From Metabacillus flavus (GTDB lineage: Bacteria; Bacillota; Bacilli; Bacillales; Bacillaceae), in assembly GCF_018283675.1 (NCBI RefSeq), contig NZ_JAGVRK010000001.1, positions 1,984,001 to 2,048,000 on the forward strand: a stretch of DNA of 64,000 nt, in the 5' to 3' direction. Within the stretch, counting starts at the first letter, position 1, and each line of letters starts with the position of its first letter. This document shows positions 55,598 to 63,913 of the stretch, piece after piece. The notes beneath the pieces were generated by a model. That model was not told the origin of the DNA. It did not search any database and worked only from the letters and a program-made list of their open reading frames with translations. Made by a program: the position numbers and the translations under genes.

Positions 55598-56614
55598 CTA
55601 ACCAAGGATTTGATAATACAATTTTTTCGCTTCCTGTATACTGTTTGTCCCATGTATGAAGACACGGCCATCCTGGAAAATGACAAACCTGTGCTTAGGA
55701 AGCTTGCAGGATAATAGAAACGGATTGCGTTCAATCTTTCCATAAACACTCAGCCGCTTTTCAAGCTCATCGAAGTTATGGTAAATGGCTTCTTGCGGAC
55801 GGATCTGAACCGTATCCCTTCCGCAAAGCACTTCTGATTTCGTCTGATTTTCAAATTTTAAATGCGGGTATGCAGGATTGGAACCGCAGGTCGGGCAATT
55901 CTCTTTCTTTACTTTATCAAACTTAATGGAAAAATGCTGATTGTTCCATAAATCAAAGCTGATAAACGTCTCTCTCAGGTGATCCATATCCTCTACCAGG
56001 ATCTTCATGGCTTCAGCTGTCTGATAGGCTGCCGTGATTTGCACTGCAGGGCTGATAATCCCGGCTGTGTCACACGTCGCTCCCGAAGGAGGCATCCGTT
56101 CTAACAAACACTTAAGACACGGGGTCTTTCCGGGAAGAATGGTGCAGGTCACGCCATAGCTCCCTACACAGGAACCATAAATCCATGGAATGCGGAACTT
56201 GTGGGATAAATCGTTTAACACGAAACGGATATCAAAGTTATCTGCCGCATCAATGATCAAATCAATATCATGAAGGAGCGGTTCCAAATTTCCGGGTGCA
56301 GCGTCTTCTACGTATGCGTCCACCTCAACATCAGCGTTGATCCGGAACAGTCTGTTTTTTGCCGCAAGGGCTTTCGGCATTTTTTCTCTTGCATCCTTCT
56401 CTTCATACAGCTGCTGGCGCTGAAGATTGCTCCATTCCACATAATCGCGATCCATAAGGGTAAGTTTCCCGATTCCAGCCCTGGCAAGCATTTCAGCCGC
56501 TGCACTTCCAAGGGCACCGGTTCCGACAATCAGCACATGCTTCCTGCTGATTTGATCCTGACCCTGTTTTCCTATAGGTGCGAACAAATGCTGTCTCGAA
56601 TAGCGATCGTCCAT
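55598..56614 (-). CDS. moeB: MoeB/ThiF-family adenylyltransferase
   Basis: A 338-residue E1-like enzyme that adenylates the MoaD C-terminus. The nucleotide-binding motif is GTGALG at residues 31-36, with the usual DRDYVEWSNLQRQ strand-loop next. Zinc cysteines are CLKC and CPTC. A C-terminal extension of ~90 residues ends NSIQEAKKLYYQILG, resembling a reduced rhodanese-like tail. ThiF is the alternative, but the place beside moeA, moaD and moaE favours MoeB. It is the first gene of the leftward moeB-moeA-mobB-moaE-moaD-modA-modB group. Confidence 0.88.
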   Translation of the reverse strand: MDDRYSRQHLFAPIGKQGQDQISRKHVLIVGTGALGSAAAEMLARAGIGKLTLMDRDYVEWSNLQRQQLYEEKDAREKMPKALAAKNRLFRINADVEVDAYVEDAAPGNLEPLLHDIDLIIDAADNFDIRFVLNDLSHKFRIPWIYGSCVGSYGVTCTILPGKTPCLKCLLERMPPSGATCDTAGIISPAVQITAAYQTAEAMKILVEDMDHLRETFISFDLWNNQHFSIKFDKVKKENCPTCGSNPAYPHLKFENQTKSEVLCGRDTVQIRPQEAIYHNFDELEKRLSVYGKIERNPFLLSCKLPKHRFVIFQDGRVFIHGTNSIQEAKKLYYQILG

Positions 56615-56698
56615 TTCATGTGCCCCCCTTTAGCTTCTATGTATGGTTAAATTGAAAAGGAAGACCGACTAGTCTGATAGTCAGTCCTGATGGTTACC

Positions 56699-57502
56699 TC
56701 ATGATGCTTTTCTGGATGAAATCGATGGATCCATTTTTTGCTTATAATAGGACGTAAAGTAAGCCATCCCTACAAATACAGCACCGCCTATTATATTCCC
56801 TATTAAAGTGGGAACAAAATTGCTAAAGTAATCCATCCAGGTAAAGTGCCCTGCGAATATAGCGGCCGGAATCAGGAACATATTCGCGACAACGTGCTGA
56901 AAGCCGATGGCGACAAATGCCATGATTGGAAACCAGATGCCTAAAATTTTTCCGCCCACGTCCTCTGCTCCAGTTGACAGCCAGATTGCAAGACACACAA
57001 GCCAATTGCAGCCTATTGCTGAAATAAGGGTCTGACCAAACGATTCATCAATTTTCGCACCTGCAATCGCTACCGTTTTATCCAAAAAAGGTCCAGTTTC
57101 GGTCAGACCGACAATGTGGCCGAAAAAGTAGGCAACGAATAAAGCGCCAAGAAAATTGGCGAGGATGATAAAGAGCCAATTCAAACCAAGATCTTTCAAT
57201 GAAACCTTTTTCGCGTAATACGCCATGGATACAGACATGATGTTCCCTGTTATTAATTCTCCTCCGGCAAGTACGATCAGCATGAGACCTACCGGGAAAA
57301 CAGCTCCACCCAATAAGGATGCAAAACTTCCCCACTCAGGCGGAAGATTTCCGATTACACGGATATCAAGCAGGAAACCAAATGAGATAAAAGCTCCCCC
57401 GAGAAATCCAAGAATCCATAATACCGGCATCGGCAGTTTGGTTTTACTTACCCCTGCTTCAATCGTTTTTTCTGCAATTTGCTGCGGCTTAAGATATGCC
57501 AT
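56699..57502 (-). CDS. Formate/nitrite transporter family channel
   Basis: A 267-residue channel of the FNT family (FocA/NirC/FdhC), like B. subtilis YrhG. Six helices are predicted and the protein should be a pentamer. Family motifs are GGAFISFGFLLDIRV in helix 1, GAVFPVGLMLIVLAGGELITGNIM in helices 2-3 (with the gating threonine), and IGFQHVVANMFLIP with the central histidine. The ATG at 57502 follows GGGAGAGAGAG. Placed among formate dehydrogenase genes, it most likely carries formate. Its leader has a terminator hairpin just before the ribosome site. Confidence 0.88.
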   Translation of the reverse strand: MAYLKPQQIAEKTIEAGVSKTKLPMPVLWILGFLGGAFISFGFLLDIRVIGNLPPEWGSFASLLGGAVFPVGLMLIVLAGGELITGNIMSVSMAYYAKKVSLKDLGLNWLFIILANFLGALFVAYFFGHIVGLTETGPFLDKTVAIAGAKIDESFGQTLISAIGCNWLVCLAIWLSTGAEDVGGKILGIWFPIMAFVAIGFQHVVANMFLIPAAIFAGHFTWMDYFSNFVPTLIGNIIGGAVFVGMAYFTSYYKQKMDPSISSRKAS

Positions 57503-57524
57503 TTTACTCTCTCTCCCATCCTGA

Positions 57525-57582
57525 AAATAAAAAGGCAGCACTCATACAGCCCGTTTCAAAGAAGGGGCTGAAAAATGCTGCC
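57525..57582 (-). terminator. Leader hairpin of the formate channel gene (candidate attenuator)
   Basis: A two-tier stem: GGCAGCA/TGCTGCC outside and CAGCCC/GGGCTG inside, followed on the minus strand by TTTTTATTTT. It ends about 9 bp before the ribosome site and 23 bp before the ATG, leaving no room for a promoter, so transcripts of the channel gene must pass it. It may also end moaA transcription. Confidence 0.75.
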
Positions 57583-57640
57583 AAATCCTGCTGCAATTCC
57601 ATACAGCAAAATCATTCATCATTTTTTACATAATAAAAGA

Positions 57641-57693
57641 TATGCAGGTCTTGCATACCTTCCATTATTGCTCAAACAAACTTATCCTATCAA
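57641..57693 (-). promoter_or_regulatory. Promoter and palindrome ahead of the formate channel gene
   Basis: On the minus strand TTGATA (57688-57693) and AATAAT (57664-57669) are 18 bp apart. TATGCAGGTCTTGCATA (57641-57657), a TATGCA...TGCATA dyad, lies over the expected start site and looks like an operator. The leader would be about 155 nt. Confidence 0.5.
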
Positions 57694-57727
57694 AAAAATG
57701 ATGAGAAAGCTATACAGCATTATTCAG

Positions 57728-58738
57728 TCAGCCGCCAATATGGGACATTTCTACTTTTGATCCGGCTGTTTTTCCATCCCTGCGTTCATCCGAATACCGG
57801 TCTTTCCGGTGATTCCAAATGGAGGAAAGGATATCGAGAAGCTCCTGGTCACTTTTTTCTGACCTCAGCTGATTTCGCAGATCAAACCCGTCCGCCGCAA
57901 AAAGACATGTATAGAGTTTCCCTTCTGCAGAAACTCTAGCTCTCGAACAGGCAGAGCAGAACGAATCTGTAACCGACGAAATCACACCGATTTCCTGTCC
58001 ATCGTCCAAGTACCGGAATCGAGTTGCGACTTCCCCTGTATAATTCGGTGAAAGCGGCTCAATCGGCATGACTTGTCCGATTGTGCTAAGGATTTCCTGT
58101 TTGGAGGAGACCTCGTCCATTCTCCAGCCGTTCGTATTTCCCACATCCATATATTCGATGAAACGGAGAATGTGCTGCTTTTCTTTAAAGTATCTTGCCA
58201 TAGGAATGATGTCCTGGTCGTTCTTTCCTTTTTGTACGACCATGTTAATTTTCACTTGAAGCCCGGCATCTGCTGCAGCCTCAATGCCTTCTAATACCCT
58301 CTTCACACTGCTTCTATTCCCGTTTAAGCTGCTGAATCTCTCTTCATCAAGTGAATCAAGGCTTACAGTCACCCGATGCAAACCAGCTTGCTTTAATGCT
58401 GATGCCTGCTTTTTCAAAAGGGATCCATTCGTGGTGATCGCTATGTCCCTTATTCCGTCAATGACTGCAAGACGTTCGATCAGCGCTGTAAGATTTTTTC
58501 TTAAAAGCGGTTCACCGCCTGTAATTCTGACTTTCTCCACTCCAAGGGAAGCGAAAAGCTTAGTTAATCGCTCCATTTCGTCAAAGGATAGGATATGTTC
58601 TGAAGATAAAAACGGATAATCCGGACCGAAAATTTCTTCAGGCATGCAATACCTGCACCGAAAATTGCAGCGGTCCGTTACAGAAAGGCGCAAATCCCGG
58701 AGCGGACGCTGAAGTGTATCTGTTACACTGTTTCTCAT
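57728..58738 (-). CDS. moaA: GTP 3',8-cyclase
   Basis: A 336-residue radical SAM enzyme that starts molybdopterin synthesis from GTP with MoaC (not in this window). The N-terminal cluster motif is C24-x3-C28-x2-C31 ([14 protein letters not shown]), the second cluster is CSACSRARV...CLF, and the protein ends in Gly-Gly (SHIGG) as required. The start [10 protein letters not shown] has GGAGAGGG 7 bp upstream and lies within 23 bp after the fdhD stop, with the frame open slightly further back. It is in one transcript with fdhD and the DUF2294 gene. Confidence 0.95.
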   Translation of the reverse strand: MRNSVTDTLQRPLRDLRLSVTDRCNFRCRYCMPEEIFGPDYPFLSSEHILSFDEMERLTKLFASLGVEKVRITGGEPLLRKNLTALIERLAVIDGIRDIAITTNGSLLKKQASALKQAGLHRVTVSLDSLDEERFSSLNGNRSSVKRVLEGIEAAADAGLQVKINMVVQKGKNDQDIIPMARYFKEKQHILRFIEYMDVGNTNGWRMDEVSSKQEILSTIGQVMPIEPLSPNYTGEVATRFRYLDDGQEIGVISSVTDSFCSACSRARVSAEGKLYTCLFAADGFDLRNQLRSEKSDQELLDILSSIWNHRKDRYSDERRDGKTAGSKVEMSHIGG

Positions 58739-58760
58739 AGCTGTTCCCTCTCCTTCAAAG

Positions 58761-59561
58761 TCATTGTTCATCCAGCTTGATCCGTTCAGGGTGCGTATAT
58801 ATATTCATTGACTCATTTCGGATAAAGCCCGCTGCCGTGATGCCAAGCTCCTCCGCAAGCTTTAACGCAAGCTCAGTCGGTGCTGATTTGGAGAGAACAA
58901 TCTCACAGCCGATTTTTGCAACCTTCAGAAGAATTTCTGAAGAGATGCGGCCGCTGAATACAATGATCTTGTCTTCAATCGATATCTGGTTTTTCAGGCA
59001 ATAGCCATATATTTTATCAAGAGCATTATGACGCCCAATATCCATTCTGCTTAAAATAATTCCATTTACATCACATAATGCAGCATTATGCACCCCGCCT
59101 GTATTTTGGAATGTTTGAGCAGATTGCTGCATGTCTTCCATCAGCCTGAAACAATCTGCTGCGGTTACTCTCACCCGGACCCCGTTCATTTTTTTGGCGG
59201 TAAGTGCGTCGTTGACAAAGACAAATCCCTGTCTGCTCATACCGCAGCAGGAAGTAATATAGCGCTTACTTTGGAAATTTTGATAGTAGGGATTTACATG
59301 ATCCGTTTTCACATGAACATACCCTTCTTTTTCCTGCATCCAAATCTCTTTAATTTCATCATACTTTCGAATTACACCCTCAGATGCCAAAAATCCGGCC
59401 ACCATGTCTTCCACATATTCCGGGGTGCAGACCATTGTCACAAGCTCTTTCCCATTCACTTTCACCGTTACCGGAAATTCGGTGACAACCGTATCCTCCA
59501 GACACTCTGATCTGCCTTTTGATACCCGTATTATCTCTCTTTTTATCTGGATTGGCTCCAA
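58761..59561 (-). CDS. fdhD: Formate dehydrogenase accessory sulfurtransferase FdhD
   Basis: A 266-residue protein that carries sulfur from a cysteine desulfurase to the molybdenum cofactor of formate dehydrogenase. The sulfur-carrying loop is TSCCGMS. Other conserved blocks are [23 protein letters not shown] and [17 protein letters not shown]. Translation starts at TTG with GGAGGG 7 bp upstream. It serves the fdhF product encoded on the other strand. Confidence 0.93.
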   Translation of the reverse strand: MEPIQIKREIIRVSKGRSECLEDTVVTEFPVTVKVNGKELVTMVCTPEYVEDMVAGFLASEGVIRKYDEIKEIWMQEKEGYVHVKTDHVNPYYQNFQSKRYITSCCGMSRQGFVFVNDALTAKKMNGVRVRVTAADCFRLMEDMQQSAQTFQNTGGVHNAALCDVNGIILSRMDIGRHNALDKIYGYCLKNQISIEDKIIVFSGRISSEILLKVAKIGCEIVLSKSAPTELALKLAEELGITAAGFIRNESMNIYTHPERIKLDEQ

Positions 59562-59579
59562 TAGGAAACCCTCCTCTGT

Positions 59580-59924
59580 TTACATAATATTCTTATCAAA
59601 AACAAATACAGATACAGCCATATTTTCTTCCACTTTTATGTCGGAGAATAAATGCACAAGCTTGGCTCCCATTAGTTCTTCCATACCCTCAGGAGGACTT
59701 ACTGAATAAACATCCTGAATCATTTTTGTTCTGGCCGCATGAATCATGTCCTTGCCTTCCTGTGATTTGGATAGAAACAGTTCGGTTGGCGTCAGATTGC
59801 CATAAAGGGTTGAAACCGCCATGTTTTCAACAAAAACAGTGTGAATCCGTTCTGGCCCCTTTCCGAATAATTCCTTTCGAAGCTTTCTGATCATATCGTT
59901 AAATTCATGAATGACATTTGGCAT
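59580..59924 (-). CDS. DUF2294 family protein (YrhF-like)
   Basis: A 114-residue protein of the DUF2294 family. Its core is FNDMIRKLRKELFGKGPERIHTVFVENMAVSTLYGNLTP; the rest has a repeated MAVSVFVFDKN-like strand. The start at 59924 follows GAGGAGAT; the frame is open upstream but without a ribosome site. B. subtilis yrhF lies in the same formate gene set. Function is unproven; related proteins have been linked to bicarbonate or formate handling. It is first in the leftward group with fdhD and moaA. Confidence 0.78.
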   Translation of the reverse strand: MPNVIHEFNDMIRKLRKELFGKGPERIHTVFVENMAVSTLYGNLTPTELFLSKSQEGKDMIHAARTKMIQDVYSVSPPEGMEELMGAKLVHLFSDIKVEENMAVSVFVFDKNIM

Positions 59925-59952
59925 GAATCCATCTCCTCTATTTCTCTTGCAA

Positions 59953-59981
59953 ACTTTATCAATTGGTCTATCATAAATCAA
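59953..59981 (-). promoter_or_regulatory. Sigma-A promoter for the DUF2294-fdhD-moaA group
   Basis: On the minus strand TTGATT (59976-59981) and TAAAGT (59953-59958) are 17 bp apart. It is divergent from the fdhF promoter. Confidence 0.55.
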
Positions 59982-60036
59982 AGATTCAAAAAATAAAAGA
60001 GCCTTGCATAGGAAGCCCTAATTGTCCCAAGGTGTA

Positions 60037-60065
60037 TTGTATCTTTTAAAAAATGGGTCTATAAT
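60037..60065 (+). promoter_or_regulatory. Sigma-A promoter of fdhF
   Basis: TTGTAT and a perfect TATAAT are separated by 17 bp, giving a leader of about 185 nt before the fdhF ATG. Confidence 0.65.
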
Positions 60066-60071
60066 AGCCAT

Positions 60072-60225
60072 ATTGATGGAGATGCAGTAGTGCGCTGCTG
60101 TGTTTTTATCGCCGATGATAACGAAATGGCTTGGACTGGTTCTTTAGCAAGATCTGCTAATAAATTATTCCACCATGTATTGTGTGCTGTCCAATAATTG
60201 GACTCATGCAATCATGGTGGTTTTT
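60072..60225 (+). promoter_or_regulatory. Structured fdhF leader with terminator hairpin (candidate attenuator or riboswitch)
   Basis: After the promoter come three short stems: CAGTAG/CTGCTG, TTATC/GATAA and TTAGCA/TGCTAA. A bigger hairpin follows, CCACCATG (60170-60177) with CATGGTGG (60211-60218) enclosing GTCCAAT-A-ATTGGAC, then seven T (60219-60225). The fdhF ribosome site (AGAAAGGGG) comes about 15 bp later, so fdhF must be read through this terminator. I do not recognise it as a known riboswitch. Confidence 0.65.
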
Positions 60226-60255
60226 TTATGTCCAAATTCAGAAAGGGGCAAAAAA

Positions 60256-63198
60256 ATGAGTGATTCGAAGATTAGCGTGAAAATTAATGGAAGCGAATAC
60301 GAAGCCAATCAGGGGACTTCCATTCTTGAAATCTTAAACGAACAGCAGATTCAGCATCCGCAGATTTGCTATGTACCTGAAGTGGATCCGATCCAGACGT
60401 GTGATACATGCATCGTGGAAGTGGACGGCCAGCTTGTCCGTTCATGTTCAACCTGTGCGTCTGACGGTATGAATATTGTATTGGATTCAAGTGCAGCAAA
60501 GTCAGCACAAACAGAAGCTATGGACCGTATTCTTGAAAATCACTTGCTCTACTGCACCGTATGCGATAACAACAATGGAAATTGCAAGCTGCATAACACG
60601 GCTGATTTCATGGAAATCGAGCATCAAAAATATCCGTACACACCTAAAGTCGATCTGGATGATGTGGATATGTCCCATCCATTTTACCGCTACGATGCCA
60701 ACCAATGCATTGCCTGCGGACAGTGTGTGGAAGTGTGTCAAAATCTGCAGGTAAATGAGACTCTCTCTATTGACTGGGAGGCGGACCGTCCCCGCGTCAT
60801 TTGGGATAATGATACAACCATCAATGATTCATCCTGCGTCAGCTGCGGACAATGTGTAACAGTCTGTCCATGTAATGCTCTTATGGAAAAATCAATGCTT
60901 GGCGAAGCCGGTTTCATGACAGGACTTAAAACCGACATGCTTAGTCCGATGATTGATCTTGTAAAAGAGGTTGAGCCCGGATACAGCGGCATCTTCGCTA
61001 TTTCGGAAGCAGAAGCAGCGATGAGAGACACTCGCACAAAGAAAACGAAAACGGTCTGCACCTTCTGCGGAGTCGGCTGTGCATTTGAAGTTTGGACGAA
61101 GGACCGCAAAATTCTCAAGGTGCAGCCAGTTGATGATGCACCGGTTAATGCCATTTCCACTTGTGTCAAAGGGAAATTCGGATGGGATTTCGTTAACTCC
61201 GAAGAGCGCATTACGAAACCGCTTATCCGTAAAAACGGCGCTTTCGTTGAAGCAAGCTGGAAAGAAGCACTGGATCTAGTTGCAAGCAGACTTGGAACGA
61301 TTAAAGAAAAGCATGGGGAAGGCTCCGTCGGTCTGATTTCTTCTTCCAAAATTACGAATGAAGAAAACTACGTGATCCAGAAGCTTGCCCGTCAGGTTTT
61401 TGAAACGAACAACGTGGACAACTGCTCCCGCTACTGTCAATCCCCTGCCACAGACGGTTTATTCCGTACAGTAGGAATGGGAGGCGACGCAGGTACAATC
61501 AAGGATATTGCGAAAGCAGGCCTCGTCATCATAGTCGGCGCAAATCCGGCTGAGGGCCATCCGGTTCTGGCAACACGCGTTAAACGCGCCCACAAACTGC
61601 ATGGACAGAAGCTGATTGTCTCCGATCTCAGGAAAAACGAAATGGCCGAACGGTCCGATTTGTTTATCAGTCCAAAACAAGGAACCGATCAAGTCTGGAT
61701 TATGGCGGTTACGAAATACATGATGGATCAAGGCTGGCACGATCAGCGCTTTATTAATGAGAACGTGAACTTCTTTGACGAATACAATGAAGTTCTCGAA
61801 AAATATACACTTGAGTATGCTGAAAAGTGGACGGGCATTACAAAAGAACAAATGATTGAAATCGCTGAAATGATTCGCGATGCTGACGGCACATGTGTGC
61901 TCTGGGGAATGGGCGTTACTCAAAACACTGGAGGATCCCATACTTCCGCTGCCATTTCCAATCTATTGCTCGCTACAGGAAACTATCGCCGTCCCGGTGC
62001 CGGCGCTTACCCTCTTCGCGGACACAATAATGTTCAAGGCGCATGTGATATGGGTACCCTGCCAGGCTGGCTTCCTGGTTATCAGCATGTTACCGATGAT
62101 GCAGCCCGCGCTAAATTTGAAGAAGCGTACGGTGTAAAAATCTGCAGTACGCCTGGATTGAATAACATTGAGATGCTTGGCTCAATCGGTGCTGGAAAAA
62201 TGAAAGCTATGTACCTTGTCGGGGAAGACATGGCTTTAGTAGATGCCGATTCAAACCATGTTGATGAAATTCTTTCAAGCCTAGAATTTTTTGTTGTTCA
62301 GGACATCTTCCTTTCCAGAACGGCCCAATATGCAGATGTCGTTCTGCCGGCGGCTCCCTCTCTAGAGAAAGATGGAACGTTCACTAATACAGAACGCCGG
62401 GTTCAAAGATTGTATCAAGCCCTGCCAACACTTGGTGACTCCAAGCCGGATTGGTGGATTGTTCAGGAAATTGCCAACCGTTTAGGGGCAAATTGGAATT
62501 ACACGCATCCAAGCGATATTTTTGCTGAAATGGCTTCCCTGTCTCCATTGTTCGGTGATGCAAGCTATGAAGTGCTTGAAGGCTGGAACAGCTTCCTGTG
62601 GGGCAGCTTTGATGGGAAAAGTACGCCGCTTCTCTATACGGACGGCTTCAACTTCCCGGACAAAAAAGCGCGGTTCGCCCTTTCTGACTGGGTGACACCT
62701 GCTGAGTTCCCTGATGAGTATGACCTGAATATCAATAACGGGCGGATGCTCGAGCATTTCCATGAAGGAAATATGACGAACAAATCCAAAGGAATTCAAG
62801 CCAAGGTTCCCCAGGTATTCGTAGAGGTCTCCCCTGCCCTCGCTAAAGAACGCGGAGTTGAGGATGGTTCAGTAGTTCGTCTCGTTTCTCCATTCGGAGC
62901 CGTAAAACTGAGTGTCCTGATCACGGATCGTGTAAAAGGAAAAGAAATTTATCTTCCGATGAATTCAGTTGATAAAGAGACAGCTGTCAACTTCTTGACC
63001 GGCCCTATATATGATACGGAAACCAATACGCCTGCCTATAAACAGACGAAAGTACGGATGGAAGTGCTGGGAGAAAAACGCGAGATGCCATTGCCAAGCA
63101 CAAATCCAAGAAATAAAAAACGTTACCCTCAGAACGGCGTTGAAGCAGAACGCAAATGGGCTCGCCCAGGCTATGTTCATCTGACTACGGACAAATAA
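60256..63198 (+). CDS. fdhF: Formate dehydrogenase, large catalytic subunit (YrhE-like)
   Basis: A 980-residue molybdenum (bis-MGD) enzyme that oxidises formate to CO2. In order: a 2Fe-2S ferredoxin domain (residues ~10-85, CDTCIVEVDGQLVRSCSTC), a His/Cys cluster region (CTVCDNNNGNCKLH), two 4Fe-4S motifs (CIACGQCVEVCQN, CVSCGQCVTVCPC), the molybdopterin 4Fe-4S site (CTFCGVGC), and the catalytic domain. The active-site residue is Cys394 (SRYCQS) where E. coli FdhF has selenocysteine. The ATG at 60256 follows AGAAAGGGG; the frame runs upstream into the leader hairpin. Length equals B. subtilis YrhE as I recall it. Confidence 0.93.
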   Translation: MSDSKISVKINGSEYEANQGTSILEILNEQQIQHPQICYVPEVDPIQTCDTCIVEVDGQLVRSCSTCASDGMNIVLDSSAAKSAQTEAMDRILENHLLYCTVCDNNNGNCKLHNTADFMEIEHQKYPYTPKVDLDDVDMSHPFYRYDANQCIACGQCVEVCQNLQVNETLSIDWEADRPRVIWDNDTTINDSSCVSCGQCVTVCPCNALMEKSMLGEAGFMTGLKTDMLSPMIDLVKEVEPGYSGIFAISEAEAAMRDTRTKKTKTVCTFCGVGCAFEVWTKDRKILKVQPVDDAPVNAISTCVKGKFGWDFVNSEERITKPLIRKNGAFVEASWKEALDLVASRLGTIKEKHGEGSVGLISSSKITNEENYVIQKLARQVFETNNVDNCSRYCQSPATDGLFRTVGMGGDAGTIKDIAKAGLVIIVGANPAEGHPVLATRVKRAHKLHGQKLIVSDLRKNEMAERSDLFISPKQGTDQVWIMAVTKYMMDQGWHDQRFINENVNFFDEYNEVLEKYTLEYAEKWTGITKEQMIEIAEMIRDADGTCVLWGMGVTQNTGGSHTSAAISNLLLATGNYRRPGAGAYPLRGHNNVQGACDMGTLPGWLPGYQHVTDDAARAKFEEAYGVKICSTPGLNNIEMLGSIGAGKMKAMYLVGEDMALVDADSNHVDEILSSLEFFVVQDIFLSRTAQYADVVLPAAPSLEKDGTFTNTERRVQRLYQALPTLGDSKPDWWIVQEIANRLGANWNYTHPSDIFAEMASLSPLFGDASYEVLEGWNSFLWGSFDGKSTPLLYTDGFNFPDKKARFALSDWVTPAEFPDEYDLNINNGRMLEHFHEGNMTNKSKGIQAKVPQVFVEVSPALAKERGVEDGSVVRLVSPFGAVKLSVLITDRVKGKEIYLPMNSVDKETAVNFLTGPIYDTETNTPAYKQTKVRMEVLGEKREMPLPSTNPRNKKRYPQNGVEAERKWARPGYVHLTTDK

Positions 63199-63211
63199 GG
63201 AGGAAATACCA

Positions 63212-63694
63212 TTGGCAGCTCCTATTACAGAAATCAGAAAACCTCAATTAAGCGAGGAAGAAGTTAAACAGCAAAAGCTTAATGATTTAAAGACCCTGCT
63301 GGCTGAAAATGAAACAGCTTTGGCAAAAATGATGGAAATTGCGAGCGAGCTGAACAGCATCGGCATTCTTGACGCAGCTGACCATATGCTTCTTGCAAAA
63401 GATGAAATTGCTAAAATAGCTCTTGGACAGGTTTCCCGCAAACCGGTTACCAACCTTCTCAATACCTTGCTCGGTGCAACCGGAGCATTGATGAAAGCAG
63501 ATCCCGGACAGACTTCCAAGCTATTAAACAGTGCTGTTGCCGGTATGGATGCAGGAAGCAAATACTTGAAATCTGAAAAAAAGGTAACCGTCATGGATTT
63601 ATTAAAAACGCTGAACGATCCTGATATTAATAGAGCAATCGGTTTCGGCCTCCATTTCCTCCGCGGAATGGGAAAAGATCTGAAAGAGGATTAA
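63212..63694 (+). CDS. DUF1641 family protein (YrhD-like)
   Basis: A 160-residue soluble helical protein. The DUF1641 core is in the C-terminal half (VMDLLKTLNDPDINRAIGFGLHFLRGMGKDL); the first ~90 residues are helical and charged. It starts at TTG with AAGGAGGAAA upstream, 13 bp after the fdhF stop, so the two genes are one operon. Such proteins accompany YrhE-type formate dehydrogenases and may act as a small partner subunit or electron-transfer adapter; this is inference. Confidence 0.85.
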   Translation: MAAPITEIRKPQLSEEEVKQQKLNDLKTLLAENETALAKMMEIASELNSIGILDAADHMLLAKDEIAKIALGQVSRKPVTNLLNTLLGATGALMKADPGQTSKLLNSAVAGMDAGSKYLKSEKKVTVMDLLKTLNDPDINRAIGFGLHFLRGMGKDLKED

Positions 63695-63700
63695 CCTGCT

Positions 63701-63739
63701 GACTGAAAAGACGCCGTGAGCTTCTTTTCAGTCTTTTTC
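63701..63739 (+). terminator. Terminator of the fdhF operon
   Basis: A perfect 10-bp stem (GACTGAAAAG/CTTTTCAGTC) with a 13-nt loop, followed by five T. Confidence 0.85.
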
Positions 63740-63761
63740 AATGGCGGCGTGAGAGTCCAGA

Positions 63762-63913
63762 GTTTGTTTGACAAATGATCGACTGCCCGGTTTGTCTGAG
63801 AATTTTGCCTGACAAGTGATGGACTGCCCGGATTGTCTGACAATTTTGTCTGACAAGTGATGGATTTCTCCGTTTGTCTGACGATTTTGTCTGACAAATG
63901 ACGGATTGCCCAA
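63762..63913. repeat. 41-bp tandem repeat, about 3.7 copies
   Basis: Three full units lie at 63791-63831, 63832-63872 and 63873-63913, preceded by a partial unit from about 63762. Each has TTTGTCTGAC-AATTTTGTCTGACAA followed by GTGATGGA and a CTGCCCGG-like end, with a few changes between copies. There are no spacers between units. The repeated TGTCTGACAA could form small stems. No gene runs through it. Confidence 0.8.

Noticed and set aside
60072-60225. The fdhF leader as a classical molybdenum cofactor riboswitch
   Set aside because: I could not match it to the Moco consensus as I know it, so it is reported only as an unassigned attenuator.
61435-61437. Selenocysteine in the formate dehydrogenase
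   Set aside because: The codon at the active-site position is TGT (Cys394), and no in-frame TGA occurs in the gene.
63762-63913. A possible CRISPR array
   Set aside because: The 41-bp units are directly contiguous, without spacers, and no cas genes are present.
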